Positions 44,940 through 53,659 of a stretch of 64,000 nt of DNA are shown here, in pieces. The stretch is taken from the NCBI GenBank assembly GCA_017354895.1, contig CP071495.1, positions 1,037,001-1,101,000 of the forward strand, in the 5' to 3' direction. Source of the stretch: Podospora comata (taxonomy: Eukaryota > Ascomycota > Sordariomycetes > Sordariales > Podosporaceae). The notes beneath the pieces are model-generated. The model saw nothing but the letters and a program-made list of their open reading frames with translations, was not told the DNA's origin and did not search any database. The number at the start of each line of letters is the position of its first letter. The first letter of the stretch is position 1. The position numbers and the translations under genes were made by a program.

Positions 44940-45773
44940 TGACCACAGCGCCTGCCTCTTTTCCCAAGTGCGTCGTCGGCCATCGCATAGGCATTCCGTC
45001 TCAGGTATCTCCCCGATGTTAGGTCGACAGCTTCTGTCTTCTTCATCATACCACGCCAGGTTTTCGAGGCGGCGGGCAAGCAGTCGAGATGTCTGAAACC
45101 ATCAAAGTTGACCACAGCAGCCACCATGGCTCCCTCCTTGGAGAGTTAGCCGGCACCCCAAGAAGAGGCTCCAGCGCGAGGGTCTGGCCCGCAAGAGCTT
45201 CGCCAGTTGCTTGGTGCGTGGGTGGCACGTTGTGATAGCCCGCGAGGGGGCTACCATTGGGTACCGCACACGGACAAAATAATGGAGACTGCTACAGGTC
45301 GTTGGTGGTACGGCCTGGGGTGTTGGGATGACTGCATGGTTCTCCGGATCCAGCACGACCAGCACGTTACCTGTGCGCGCGAGTGAGCGAGCGAGATAGG
45401 GAGAGGGTCAAGTTTGTGGTGGTGTGGGAGCCGTTGAAAAAGTCTTGGGCTTGCTGTGTTCGGGTGCCTCTTCGGTTAAGGAATAGTGTTATTAACATAG
45501 TTAGTGACATTTTGGGGTCTCATGCCTGTGTGTCTATGCTTGCTGTGAAAGTGGTGATGAGCTGACCATCCAAAATGCCAACAATTTTCGTTGTCGTGTT
45601 GCCTTCAGCTGTATGGAACCATTGCACCATCACTCTACCAGTCGCTGGGATCATAGAGTCCCTCCTTCAAGTCTTCAATTTCATCATTTATGTACCATCG
45701 TTCTAACGTAAATACATTTCTCTTCTGTCCTTTGGCCCCCCAGCCGTCCTGCAACCCCGGCTTCTTGCTGTCT
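44940..45773. other. Intergenic, 3' side of the acyltransferase gene
   Basis: Nothing recognised; no long frame with coding bias. Confidence 0.5.
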
Positions 45774-48492
45774 TTACAAATGCGCCCTCCCCTCCAACGT
45801 CCTCCTCTTCTTCTTCTCCCTCTGACTCCTCTCCAGCACCCTCTCCTCATCCGCACTCAACCTAGCCGGCGCATTCAACCCCTTGGCCTTCTTCCCCCCA
45901 TCCACCCCCCTCACGGCCTCCTCCCACAGCTTCTGCCCCAGCTCATCCGTCAACCGGATTACTCGTGTACTCACCGTCGCCCCATCCCGTCTGTTCTTCC
46001 CCTCCCTCCTGCTCGAAGCAATCTTTTCGGTAAAGTCCCACAGCTTCCCCGACGCGGTCAAGTTACCCGTCACCTCATCCCTCCTCGGCCTCCACTCGGG
46101 CGACACCCGGAGCCTCGGGGGGATCCTCGAGTCTTTAGACCTGACCACCTGGATGATCCCCTCCTCCTCGAACCGCTGGTACGAGTTCTTCAGCGTTTCC
46201 TTGTTTACGGCTTCAAAGTAGGAGAGGTCGCCTTGGTGGTAGAGGGTTTTGCCCAACTGTCAAACAAATGTTAGCAAGCTGGTGGGAGAAGGGGGGAGGG
46301 GGGGAAACATGCAAACTGAGCCGAATCCTGCGCCCGGGAGACTTGGATCCAGACGTCATCTTTTTGTCCCAGGGGTGGCGTCAAACCCATCAGCGAGACG
46401 GCTGCCAACCAAGAGGCTTCGATAAACGGCCAGATGAGGAAGCAGTAAAAGTCGTAATTCTCTCGGCCGGCTGCGCGCTCCGCGTCGGAGAGGCCTATCT
46501 TGGTTATGTTCCGCTGCTCGTCGCGCTCAATCATAATGATGTTGTCCGCTTCAAGGCCGGCGAGGGTGCGCTCGAGGTTCACCTGGAGGCCTTCGCCGCT
46601 GTAAATAAACTCGCCGCGGAAGAGGGAGGAGAGGAAGAGGACTTGGTCGCGGAGCTCCTTGTAGGGTATATCCTGAATGGCCGGGCCACCCCCCTGCTTG
46701 ACCTTTGTGTAGAGCGCTGCTGCGACCAAGGCTTCCGAAATAAAAAGGTGGATGGTCATATTGCGGTAAAAGGAGAGCTGGAAGCGGTCGACGGCGTAGT
46801 AGGTCGGTTCGGCGAGGCCTTCGACCACGCCGACGAGGTCTTTCCCGAGGACTTCGAGCCCACGCTCGATGACGTCCGAGAGGGGGAGGTTGCCAAAGTG
46901 GGCGACGCGGCCGCCTTTGGCCCTGACCCTTTCCGTGAGCCACTCCACCCGGCGGATGAGTTCGGCCCGGCCGACGCCGCGGCCTCGGAGGGTGAGGAGG
47001 ACGGTGCCGATGAGGGCGGTGGGCATGACGACCGAGACGTCGTTGATGTCTGCCAGGACCTTGTAACCAAGCGTTCGAAGCAGTTTTTGCCTGACGACCT
47101 GGTTCTTGGTGTCTGTCCAATCGACGTGGATAGCAGACGGGACCTTGCTCAGCCTGCTGATCTGGTCATCGATGAACCCCCTTAAACTCCACGGCTCATG
47201 AAACCTCACATCCACCCTCCCCAGCCTCAAGCTCAGCACATTCGACCCCCCCGACAAGAAATCCGCCAAGTTCTCCTTCTTCTTGGGCACGCCAAGCAAC
47301 TCGGTGACATAGCCCTCCGTCTCGATAACCTTGTCATACTGCGTCGAAACCGGACAGATGATCGCATCCTCGACCCTCCCACTCAGCAAGCTATCCAACA
47401 CAAAGCTCAAGATCCCAAACTTTGGCGGCAGCAGCTTCCCCGTCCTCGACCGCCCCCCCTCGATAAAACACTCCAGATTATACCCCCCCTGCAACAAGAC
47501 ATCAATATACGCCTGCACCAGCGTCGTATAAAGCTGATCATCCCCAAAGCTCCTCCTGATATACATGGCCCCCGCATGCTGCAAGAAGCTGCCCACCAGG
47601 GGAAAGTTCAGATTATCCCCCGCCACCACCACCGGCAGCGCCAGCCCCAGCCGATAACACAGCAACTGCTGCGCAACATAATCCACATGCGACCTGTGAC
47701 ACGGCAGGAAAATAATACTCTGTTTCTTCTTCTCCGCCTCCTCGGCCACATTCCTCAGCCTCAACACCTCCTCGCTAGAGACGTGGATGCCCTGGTGGTA
47801 CGCCCTCAGCAACAACTGCGTGACGAGGTAGTACGCCCCGCGGATGAAAGTCTTGCTCTCAAACTTGCAAATCATGTTATCCGTCAGGTGCTCGGCGACT
47901 TCTTGTAAGCCCTGGACCAACTCGGCGCGTCTCTTGGCTTTTCTGATCCCGTATTCCCTCCCTGAACTTGGGGGTGGGAGGAGGCCTTGTTTTTCCTCTA
48001 CCGAAATGCGCAGGTCGGCGAGCTGGGCGATTTTGGTTTGGAGGACGGTGGCGGACATGACTTGGGTTTTGATGTGCTCGGAGAAGCCGTTGTAGAAGAT
48101 TGGCTGGCCGATCACGTCGTCGTAGGCGCGCCAGCCTGTTCCGGACACGTAGAGGGAGACATCGCGGAGGAAGCTGGACCAGGAGGGGTCAGTGCTTGGG
48201 GAGGGGAGGAAGGAGATTGCCGAGGGGGATGGGGTGGGGAGGTCGGACATGGTTGGTTGGTGATGATGGCCGTGGTGAAGAGGGAGAAGAAGGGGGAAGA
48301 GGGAAAAGGGAAAGACAAGGCGTACCGTAACGGCTCGGAGCGGAAGCGGGCTACGTTCTTCATCAACGCCTCGTCTTTTTCATCTTTGTCTTTGGGGGGC
48401 TCGACGAATCCACTTGGTTGAAGTGTAATTCTGTCGCCGAGGATGCGCAGGTCTGGGGCCGAGTCGTGGCGGTCGCGGTCGTCGGGGGCCAT
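45774..48492 (-). CDS. PlsB-type glycerol-3-phosphate / DHAP acyltransferase, likely peroxisomal
   Basis: Transfers an acyl group to the sn-1 position of glycerol-3-phosphate or dihydroxyacetone phosphate, the first step of glycerolipid or ether-lipid synthesis. Exons 48326-48492, 46313-48173 and 45774-46256 give 836 aa. Intron 1 is GTACGC...CAG with CACTGAC. Intron 2 (46257-46312) keeps the frame only with a GC donor (TTT-GCATGT), CTAAC and CAG. Catalytic HX4D is H215...D220 (CHRSHVDY), followed by motif II (NFPLVGSFLQHAGAMYIRRSF) and motif III (FIEGGRSRTGK). The protein ends GRAHL: A-H-L fits the peroxisomal PTS1 consensus, as in mammalian DHAP acyltransferase (AKL), so I favour a peroxisomal DHAPAT role. 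It shares a 750-bp divergent promoter with POP4. Confidence 0.93.
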
Positions 48493-49245
48493 TTTCGGTG
48501 AGAGTATCGGTGTTCTAGGGAGAAAGTCGTCTTTCGCGCGCTTGCGGTTGGTGTATGGGAGGTGTAAGTGACGTTCTTGAAGGAGGGATGTTCGAATCAC
48601 GGGACAGCGGGACACAAGACTATCTCTCTAGAGCTATCTTTCACACGGAAACGCTTTTCCTTGTTGTCAAAACAGAGGAATTGGGTTTCGATTCGGACTG
48701 AGAGAAGAGACGGCGCAAAAGATTAAGATGTTCAAGAGAGGTGGATCAGCTTTGATATGACTTCATCCACCGTCACTTGTCAACAGCAACAACAGAAGCA
48801 CGTGAAGAAAGCCAGCAAAAACAAGAGATTCACAGGGACGACAGACACTTTCCAGGTTGGAATATGCCGTTGCTTCCCGAGGCAGGGCGCATGTGGCACA
48901 GTGGCACACACACTGAGTGCCCAAAGCCTGGCCTGGAGCTCGGAAGGGCGCAGGGGATCCAGGCTTAAGGTGCTTTAGCGGAGACGCCACTTGTTTCCCC
49001 GGTGGGGAGGGAGGGGGAGGTAAAGTTGGGGAAGAGGGGCCGAAGCAGCGAATAAGCGAGCTGTGATTGGCTCACATGCTAAATTCTCCAGCACCCAAGC
49101 TTTTTGGCGTGAACTGCTCGAGCTGCCCCAATTGGAGCTCCACGCAAAAAAAAGTCATCCACTGTCACAATCGCATTCTCCAACCCAAGAATTGCAATTG
49201 CATCACCATCCATCCACTGCGACACATACATCCAGTCGCATCACT
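48493..49245. promoter_or_regulatory. Divergent promoter, acyltransferase / POP4
   Basis: 753 nt between two oppositely transcribed start codons. Contains an ATTGGCT (inverted CCAAT) at 49066-49072 and purine/pyrimidine-rich leader sequence, for example AGGGAGGGGGAGG near 49010. Confidence 0.5.
49066..49070 (-). promoter_or_regulatory. CCAAT box
   Basis: TGATTGGCT is a good match to the binding site of the fungal CCAAT-binding (HAP/AnCF) complex in reverse orientation, 180 nt upstream of the POP4 start. Unproven. Confidence 0.4.
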
Positions 49246-49950
49246 ATGATAGTCCCAACGAAAAAGGACCACCAGTCCATAGCAGCCGACCTCCTGAACC
49301 GCGCCTTCGAGCCAGAAGAAGCAACCAAGATCCTCACCGAGAAAGTCATCCAGCGACCCCTCTTCCTCTGCCCGACCTCCCCCCCTCCGGCCGATGCCCG
49401 TCGCGCCCGACATCTCGCGGCGAAAAGAGCGAAAGAACAGCGCCGAGCAAAGGCACTCAAACCCAAGCCCGTCTCAGCCACCCAGCGAAAAAAGCAAGGC
49501 CTCTACCAAATCCCAAAAGAAGGACAGAAATACGCCCTCTTCGAACCGCTACATAACCTATGGCTAGGCTACATTCGAGAAATCCTCGGAAGCGAAGTCT
49601 ACACCGGAGGAGAAGCTGCCGCTGCTAAGCTCGCCAGCGCTGACTTCCACGGCGCCGGGGTCGAGGTGGTGAGAAGTGGGTGCGTCAGTCGGGTTGGCAT
49701 CAAGGGGATTGTGGTCAAGGACGGGAAGTTTGCGTTTGAGATGATAACGGTGAAGAACAAGGTCAAGGTGGTGCCGAAGGAGGGGACGATTTTTCGAGTC
49801 GAGGTGCCGGTGGCGGTGATTACCAAGACGGGAGAAGAAGAGAAAAAGGAGTCGAGAATGGTGTTTGAGCTTCATGGGGATCAGTTCCAGTTTCGATCGG
49901 CGGATAGGGCGACGAGGAAGTTTAGGGCGCACTTTTCAAAGACGCTTTAG
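49246..49950 (+). CDS. POP4: Ribonuclease P/MRP protein subunit POP4 (Rpp29)
   Basis: Protein subunit of nuclear RNase P and RNase MRP, which process tRNA 5' ends and pre-rRNA. Intronless, 234 aa, from the ATG at 49246 (ACTATGA). Residues 60-95 are Lys/Arg-rich, the eukaryotic N-terminal extension. The conserved UPF0086/p29 domain follows: FEPLHNLWLGYIREILG (about residues 105-122), ADFHGAGVEVVRSGCVSRVGIKGIVVKDG (Sm-like barrel), FEMITVKNKVKVVPKEGTIF and a C-terminal FELHGDQFQFRSADR block ending ATRKFRAHFSKTL. The order and the LHGxxFxxRxxxR signature fit well. An upstream in-frame start at 49063 is not an ATG and was rejected. Confidence 0.92.
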   Translation: MIVPTKKDHQSIAADLLNRAFEPEEATKILTEKVIQRPLFLCPTSPPPADARRARHLAAKRAKEQRRAKALKPKPVSATQRKKQGLYQIPKEGQKYALFEPLHNLWLGYIREILGSEVYTGGEAAAAKLASADFHGAGVEVVRSGCVSRVGIKGIVVKDGKFAFEMITVKNKVKVVPKEGTIFRVEVPVAVITKTGEEEKKESRMVFELHGDQFQFRSADRATRKFRAHFSKTL

Positions 49951-50936
49951 GTTTTGGGAGATGACTTGTGATCGTCTGGGTTAGACTCGATTACATTCTG
50001 GCTATGAATGACCTGGCGTTCTAAAGGCCTGTTAGGAGATGTAGCTATATATCCCAGCCTCTAGTACTAAAGGTGTGTCGCTCCTTTCATTCATCTCAAG
50101 CCGTTATAAACTTACACATCAACCACAGTCAAGGAGACGATGAGACCCTGCCACCGCACACAGTTATCTCTCACATGGTCTGCGGTCGGCCAGATGGGCT
50201 CAGCAAGAGGGAGGGTGGAGAGGCATGGTTTTTAACAAGAAACCAGGCCACGCTGTCTACCTAGTCGAGACTGAGGAGCAGATGCATAATGTTTTGCGAC
50301 CACAACAGTTTCGACACCCAACAGTAGCAGTCAGGGGAAAGCAAAGACCATCTTGGTAAAGCTTCCTTCACCACGACCAGGCACATCAACCCGCCAGCAA
50401 GCAAGCGAGGATGGCGATGGTGAATGGCGAAAGCTGGTCGACAAGAACGGTCCAGTCTCATCCGCGCTGTGGCGCTCTTCGATCCGACTGCGCCGCGTTG
50501 TACAAGACCGACAAAGCACTGGGGTTTGACACAGCAAGATGTGCTGTGGCGTTGAAAATAAAGCTTGGGTCGCGGGTAGGGTCACCGACGGTCGAGGCCC
50601 CGGCAATGGGGGGAGGATCATGGATTGGATTGATGGGTTTGGAGACAATTTGCGAGTTTGATGTGCGAGAGAATTTATACGCGTCTCCTGGTTGTTTGGG
50701 GAGGCAGAATGGGGAGGATGGGTATAGATGGGTATATCTAGGCTGCCCACCGCCGGCGTTTGGGGGGTCTGAATTTGATTTGGTTCACTCACTCAACACC
50801 CGCTCATTTTCTCATTCTCTCGCAGTCGGTTATCAACTCCAACTCGCAGCTGGTCTGCCATTCTATCGTTTTTTTCATTTTTTTATTCCACTCTTTCACC
50901 GGTTATTCACTTGATAATTACCATCTATCCGCCAAA
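49951..50936. other. Intergenic
   Basis: Frames on both strands at 50331-50914 overlap without domain or coding evidence. The last 130 nt are a CT-rich leader of the secreted-protein gene. Confidence 0.5.
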
Positions 50937-51515
50937 ATGAAGTTATCCCCAACCCTCCTCTTGCTGTCAGCGACCTCCCCCTTCGCATTGGCTATCGCCT
51001 CCCATCAAGACAACCCCGCCGTCCCTGCCCCCTCTGGCTCTGGTACTCCTGTCCTGCGTCGCTCTGGCGCGGGTGACACGGCAGTCAACGCCCGCCAGCG
51101 TCGCGCTATGCTTCGAATGCGGCAACCGGGGACGGCCGATGATGAGGCTGTCGCTTACACGACTGAGGCAGCAGCGCCTGCCAGTACTACCGAACCCCCA
51201 GCTGAGGAGGATGTGACCGAGGAAGAATGTGTAGATGTTGAAGTCCCGGATCTTGCGAACGGCACGCTGCCTCTCAATGGGACAGAAGGAGGGAACGGGA
51301 CGGCGAACGGGACGACGTTGTCGGAGCAGGAGTTGAAGGTCAAGAGGATGGTCAAGGTAAAGCTGCCGGATTATAGACGGGATGGGGAGGGGGTCAAGGA
51401 GAGGGATGCTGAGGCTGAGCTGGGGGTAAGTTATCACCTAGTAGACGAATGAAGATTGAGAGCTGACGAGATGAAATAGTTGACTGCTTCGATTGCCAAG
51501 CTGCTGAGGTGGTAG
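50937..51515 (+). CDS. Small secreted glycoprotein of unknown function
   Basis: 174 aa from exons 50937-51425 and 51480-51515, separated by a 54-nt intron (GTAAGT, AGCTGACG, TAG). The start is in strong context (CAAAATGA) and begins a signal peptide, MKLSPTLLLLSATSPFALAIA. The mature chain is low-complexity, Ala/Thr/Glu/Pro-rich (TTEAAAPASTTEPPAEEDVTEEE), with several NGT glycosylation sites around residues 108-128 and only one Cys. There is a dibasic VKRMVKVK segment and a final helix LTASIAKLLRW from exon 2. Such composition suggests a wall-associated or processed secreted protein. No known domain. Confidence 0.75.
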
Positions 51516-51682
51516 ATACTCTACGACCCGGTTTTGGGGTCGTGATTGTACGATAGGGACGACAGCATGTCTGGATATCGGCATACAGGACGGTGGCACT
51601 GAAGGATGTAATATGGTTGCATGGAAAGGAGTTTTGCATATGGATTTGTCCTCACCTAGACCCGTAAAAAGCAGCGCTGGTC

Positions 51683-51780
51683 GTGACCAAAGAGGAAAAA
51701 AAAAGAAAAACAAAAAAAAAAAAAAAAAGAGAAAAAGAGAGAAAAAGAAGAAAAAAAAAGAAAAAAAAGAAAAAGAACCA
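51683..51780. repeat. A-rich low-complexity tract
   Basis: About 100 nt of A runs broken by single G or C. It lies between the convergent ends of the secreted-protein gene (51515) and PAN6 (51936). Confidence 0.9.
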
Positions 51781-51935
51781 AAAGCCTAGAAATCGTACAT
51801 CCATCTCCATCTCTATCGTGAAAATGTCTCGCTTCGCTGTCTATATCCCCCCCGGCTGTAAGCTCCAAACTCCCTACTCCAACATGTGTGCCAAAAAACA
51901 AAAAATGATGCCCACCCAATATTTTCTTCTCTGCC

Positions 51936-53174
51936 TTATTCCTCCTTCCCCCCCTCGGGCTCCAAAATAATATTATCAATCAACCTCACCGCCGGCCCCC
52001 CACTGTGCCCCAAATCCTCCCCCTCCCTCGCCTTCTCAACAGGCAACATCTTGATCGCCCCACTCAAAATCCCCCCCCTCGCCGGATCAACCTCCTCAAT
52101 CTCCTCCATAGTATCCGGATCCGCCAGCGAGATGTAATCAACCTCAAACCTCACCCTCTCCTCCACCCCCTTCCCCTCCTCCTCCCTCTTCACCCCCTCC
52201 ACCACCCCCTCCGCAGCCCTCAAAATCTCCCCCCTCTTCCTCCCCCCCCTTTTATACTCGCCCTCCGCCGCTTTCAACGCCCGATAGAGCACCGTCGCCT
52301 TTTGTCTCCTCCTCTCCCCAAGATAAACATTCCTCGAACTCAACGCCAACCCATCCTTTTCATCCCGTTCCGTCCTCCCAACCACAACCTCGATCGGCAT
52401 CATAAAATCCCTCACCAACCTCCTTATGACGACCGTCTGCTGCACATCCTTCTGCCCGAAATATACCCTCTCCGGCTGCACAACATTGAACAGCTTCATG
52501 CACACCGTCGCGACCCCCCTGAAGAAAGTCGGCCTCGTCCTCCCCTCCAGCAGCTCGCCCACCGGCGTGATGGTGACAAAACTGCCCTTGCTGTCGACCT
52601 CCTGACCGGGAAATCCACCGGGGTACATCTCTTTTGTGCTCGGGGCAAACACCGCAGAGATACGGCCTAGGTTATCACCGTCGTCGGCGAGTTCCCTGTC
52701 GAGTTTCACTAGTTGAGCCACGTCGCTGTCCCAGGTCTGCGGGTACGAGTCCAAGTCTTCGGATATGCCGAACTGGGCGGGGTTGACGTAGATTGATACC
52801 ACGACGTGGTGGTTTTCCCTTGCGGCTCGACGGATGAGGGAGAGGTGGCCTGAGTGGAGGGCGCCCATCGTGGGCACGAGGGCGACGGTGCGGTGGTCGA
52901 GGAGGTGGGGGCGGCGCCAGAGGCGGACGGAGGAGGTGGTGCGGAGGAGGCGGACGGGGGAGGAGGGGAGTTTTTCCAGGCCTCCTTTTGAGGAGGAGGA
53001 GGAACACGACGAGGCCATGGTGCGGGAAGTGACTTTCGGGATGACGGTACAGGATCGGGAGACGGCGCGTGAGGTTGTCGTCAGGAAGGTCTTGGAGAAA
53101 GTGGTGGTGTAGATGGCGGGGTGGAGGAGGACTGTGTGCCGGATTAGGGCGGCGGCGTTTGCTGTGGGAGGCAT
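51936..53174 (-). CDS. PAN6: Pantoate-beta-alanine ligase (pantothenate synthetase)
   Basis: Catalyses ATP-dependent condensation of pantoate and beta-alanine to pantothenate, the last step before coenzyme A synthesis from vitamin B5. Intronless, 412 aa. Active-site motifs are intact: PTMGALHSGH at residues 101-110 (HIGH-like ATP site), SIYVNPAQFGISEDLDSYP, TRPTFFRGVATVCMKLFNVVQPERVYFGQKDVQQ, and GLALSSRN near the KMSKS-like loop. Residues 1-55 are rich in Arg, Ser and Thr with few acids and resemble a mitochondrial presequence; M53 could give a shorter cytosolic form. A Glu/Gly/Arg-rich insert (residues about 300-335) lengthens it relative to bacterial PanC. Its 3' end converges on the secreted-protein gene. 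Confidence 0.95.
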   Translation of the reverse strand: MPPTANAAALIRHTVLLHPAIYTTTFSKTFLTTTSRAVSRSCTVIPKVTSRTMASSCSSSSSKGGLEKLPSSPVRLLRTTSSVRLWRRPHLLDHRTVALVPTMGALHSGHLSLIRRAARENHHVVVSIYVNPAQFGISEDLDSYPQTWDSDVAQLVKLDRELADDGDNLGRISAVFAPSTKEMYPGGFPGQEVDSKGSFVTITPVGELLEGRTRPTFFRGVATVCMKLFNVVQPERVYFGQKDVQQTVVIRRLVRDFMMPIEVVVGRTERDEKDGLALSSRNVYLGERRRQKATVLYRALKAAEGEYKRGGRKRGEILRAAEGVVEGVKREEEGKGVEERVRFEVDYISLADPDTMEEIEEVDPARGGILSGAIKMLPVEKAREGEDLGHSGGPAVRLIDNIILEPEGGKEE

Positions 53175-53659
53175 TGAACCGGTGAGAGTTGCGGGATTGG
53201 AAGGTGAGGGGACAGGGAAGGAAGGGAAAGAAAAAAGCGCAATCTGACCGCCATTGTGCAGCGCGATTCCGAGGCGGAGTCAACTTATAAGAGAGGGAGG
53301 GCAATATTCGTGATGGTTTCTGCCGCGGATTTCTGAGGACGGCGCGCGGGCGGGACATGGGATGGGTCCGCTGGAGAGGAAGGGGGGGGGCTTGGCAGGG
53401 GTAGGGTTGGGTTTTTTTTTATTTTTATTTTTTTACAGAAAAGAGCCGTTAGTATGGGGCAACATGGCGCCTATTCTGTACAGGACCCCTGAATTCACTG
53501 CTCCAAAGCCACAAAGCAAGGCGTAGTTGGAAGATACAATAGCACGTCGGCTGGATGGGAAAAACTGTGATGACAGAAAGCGATACATTTAACCCTCCAA
53601 CAATAACAACTATACAATGGGTATCAACGCATTTTCCCTTCCGTCCCAAATCCCCCCAT
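53175..53659. other. PAN6 promoter and 3' end of ACR-2-like gene
   Basis: Contains a minus-strand TATAAG at about 53284-53290, 110 nt upstream of the PAN6 start, and a T-rich run at 53410-53438. No coding frame. Confidence 0.45.

Noticed and set aside
46268-47185. 305-codon plus-strand frame
   Set aside because: Antisense shadow of the acyltransferase catalytic exon.
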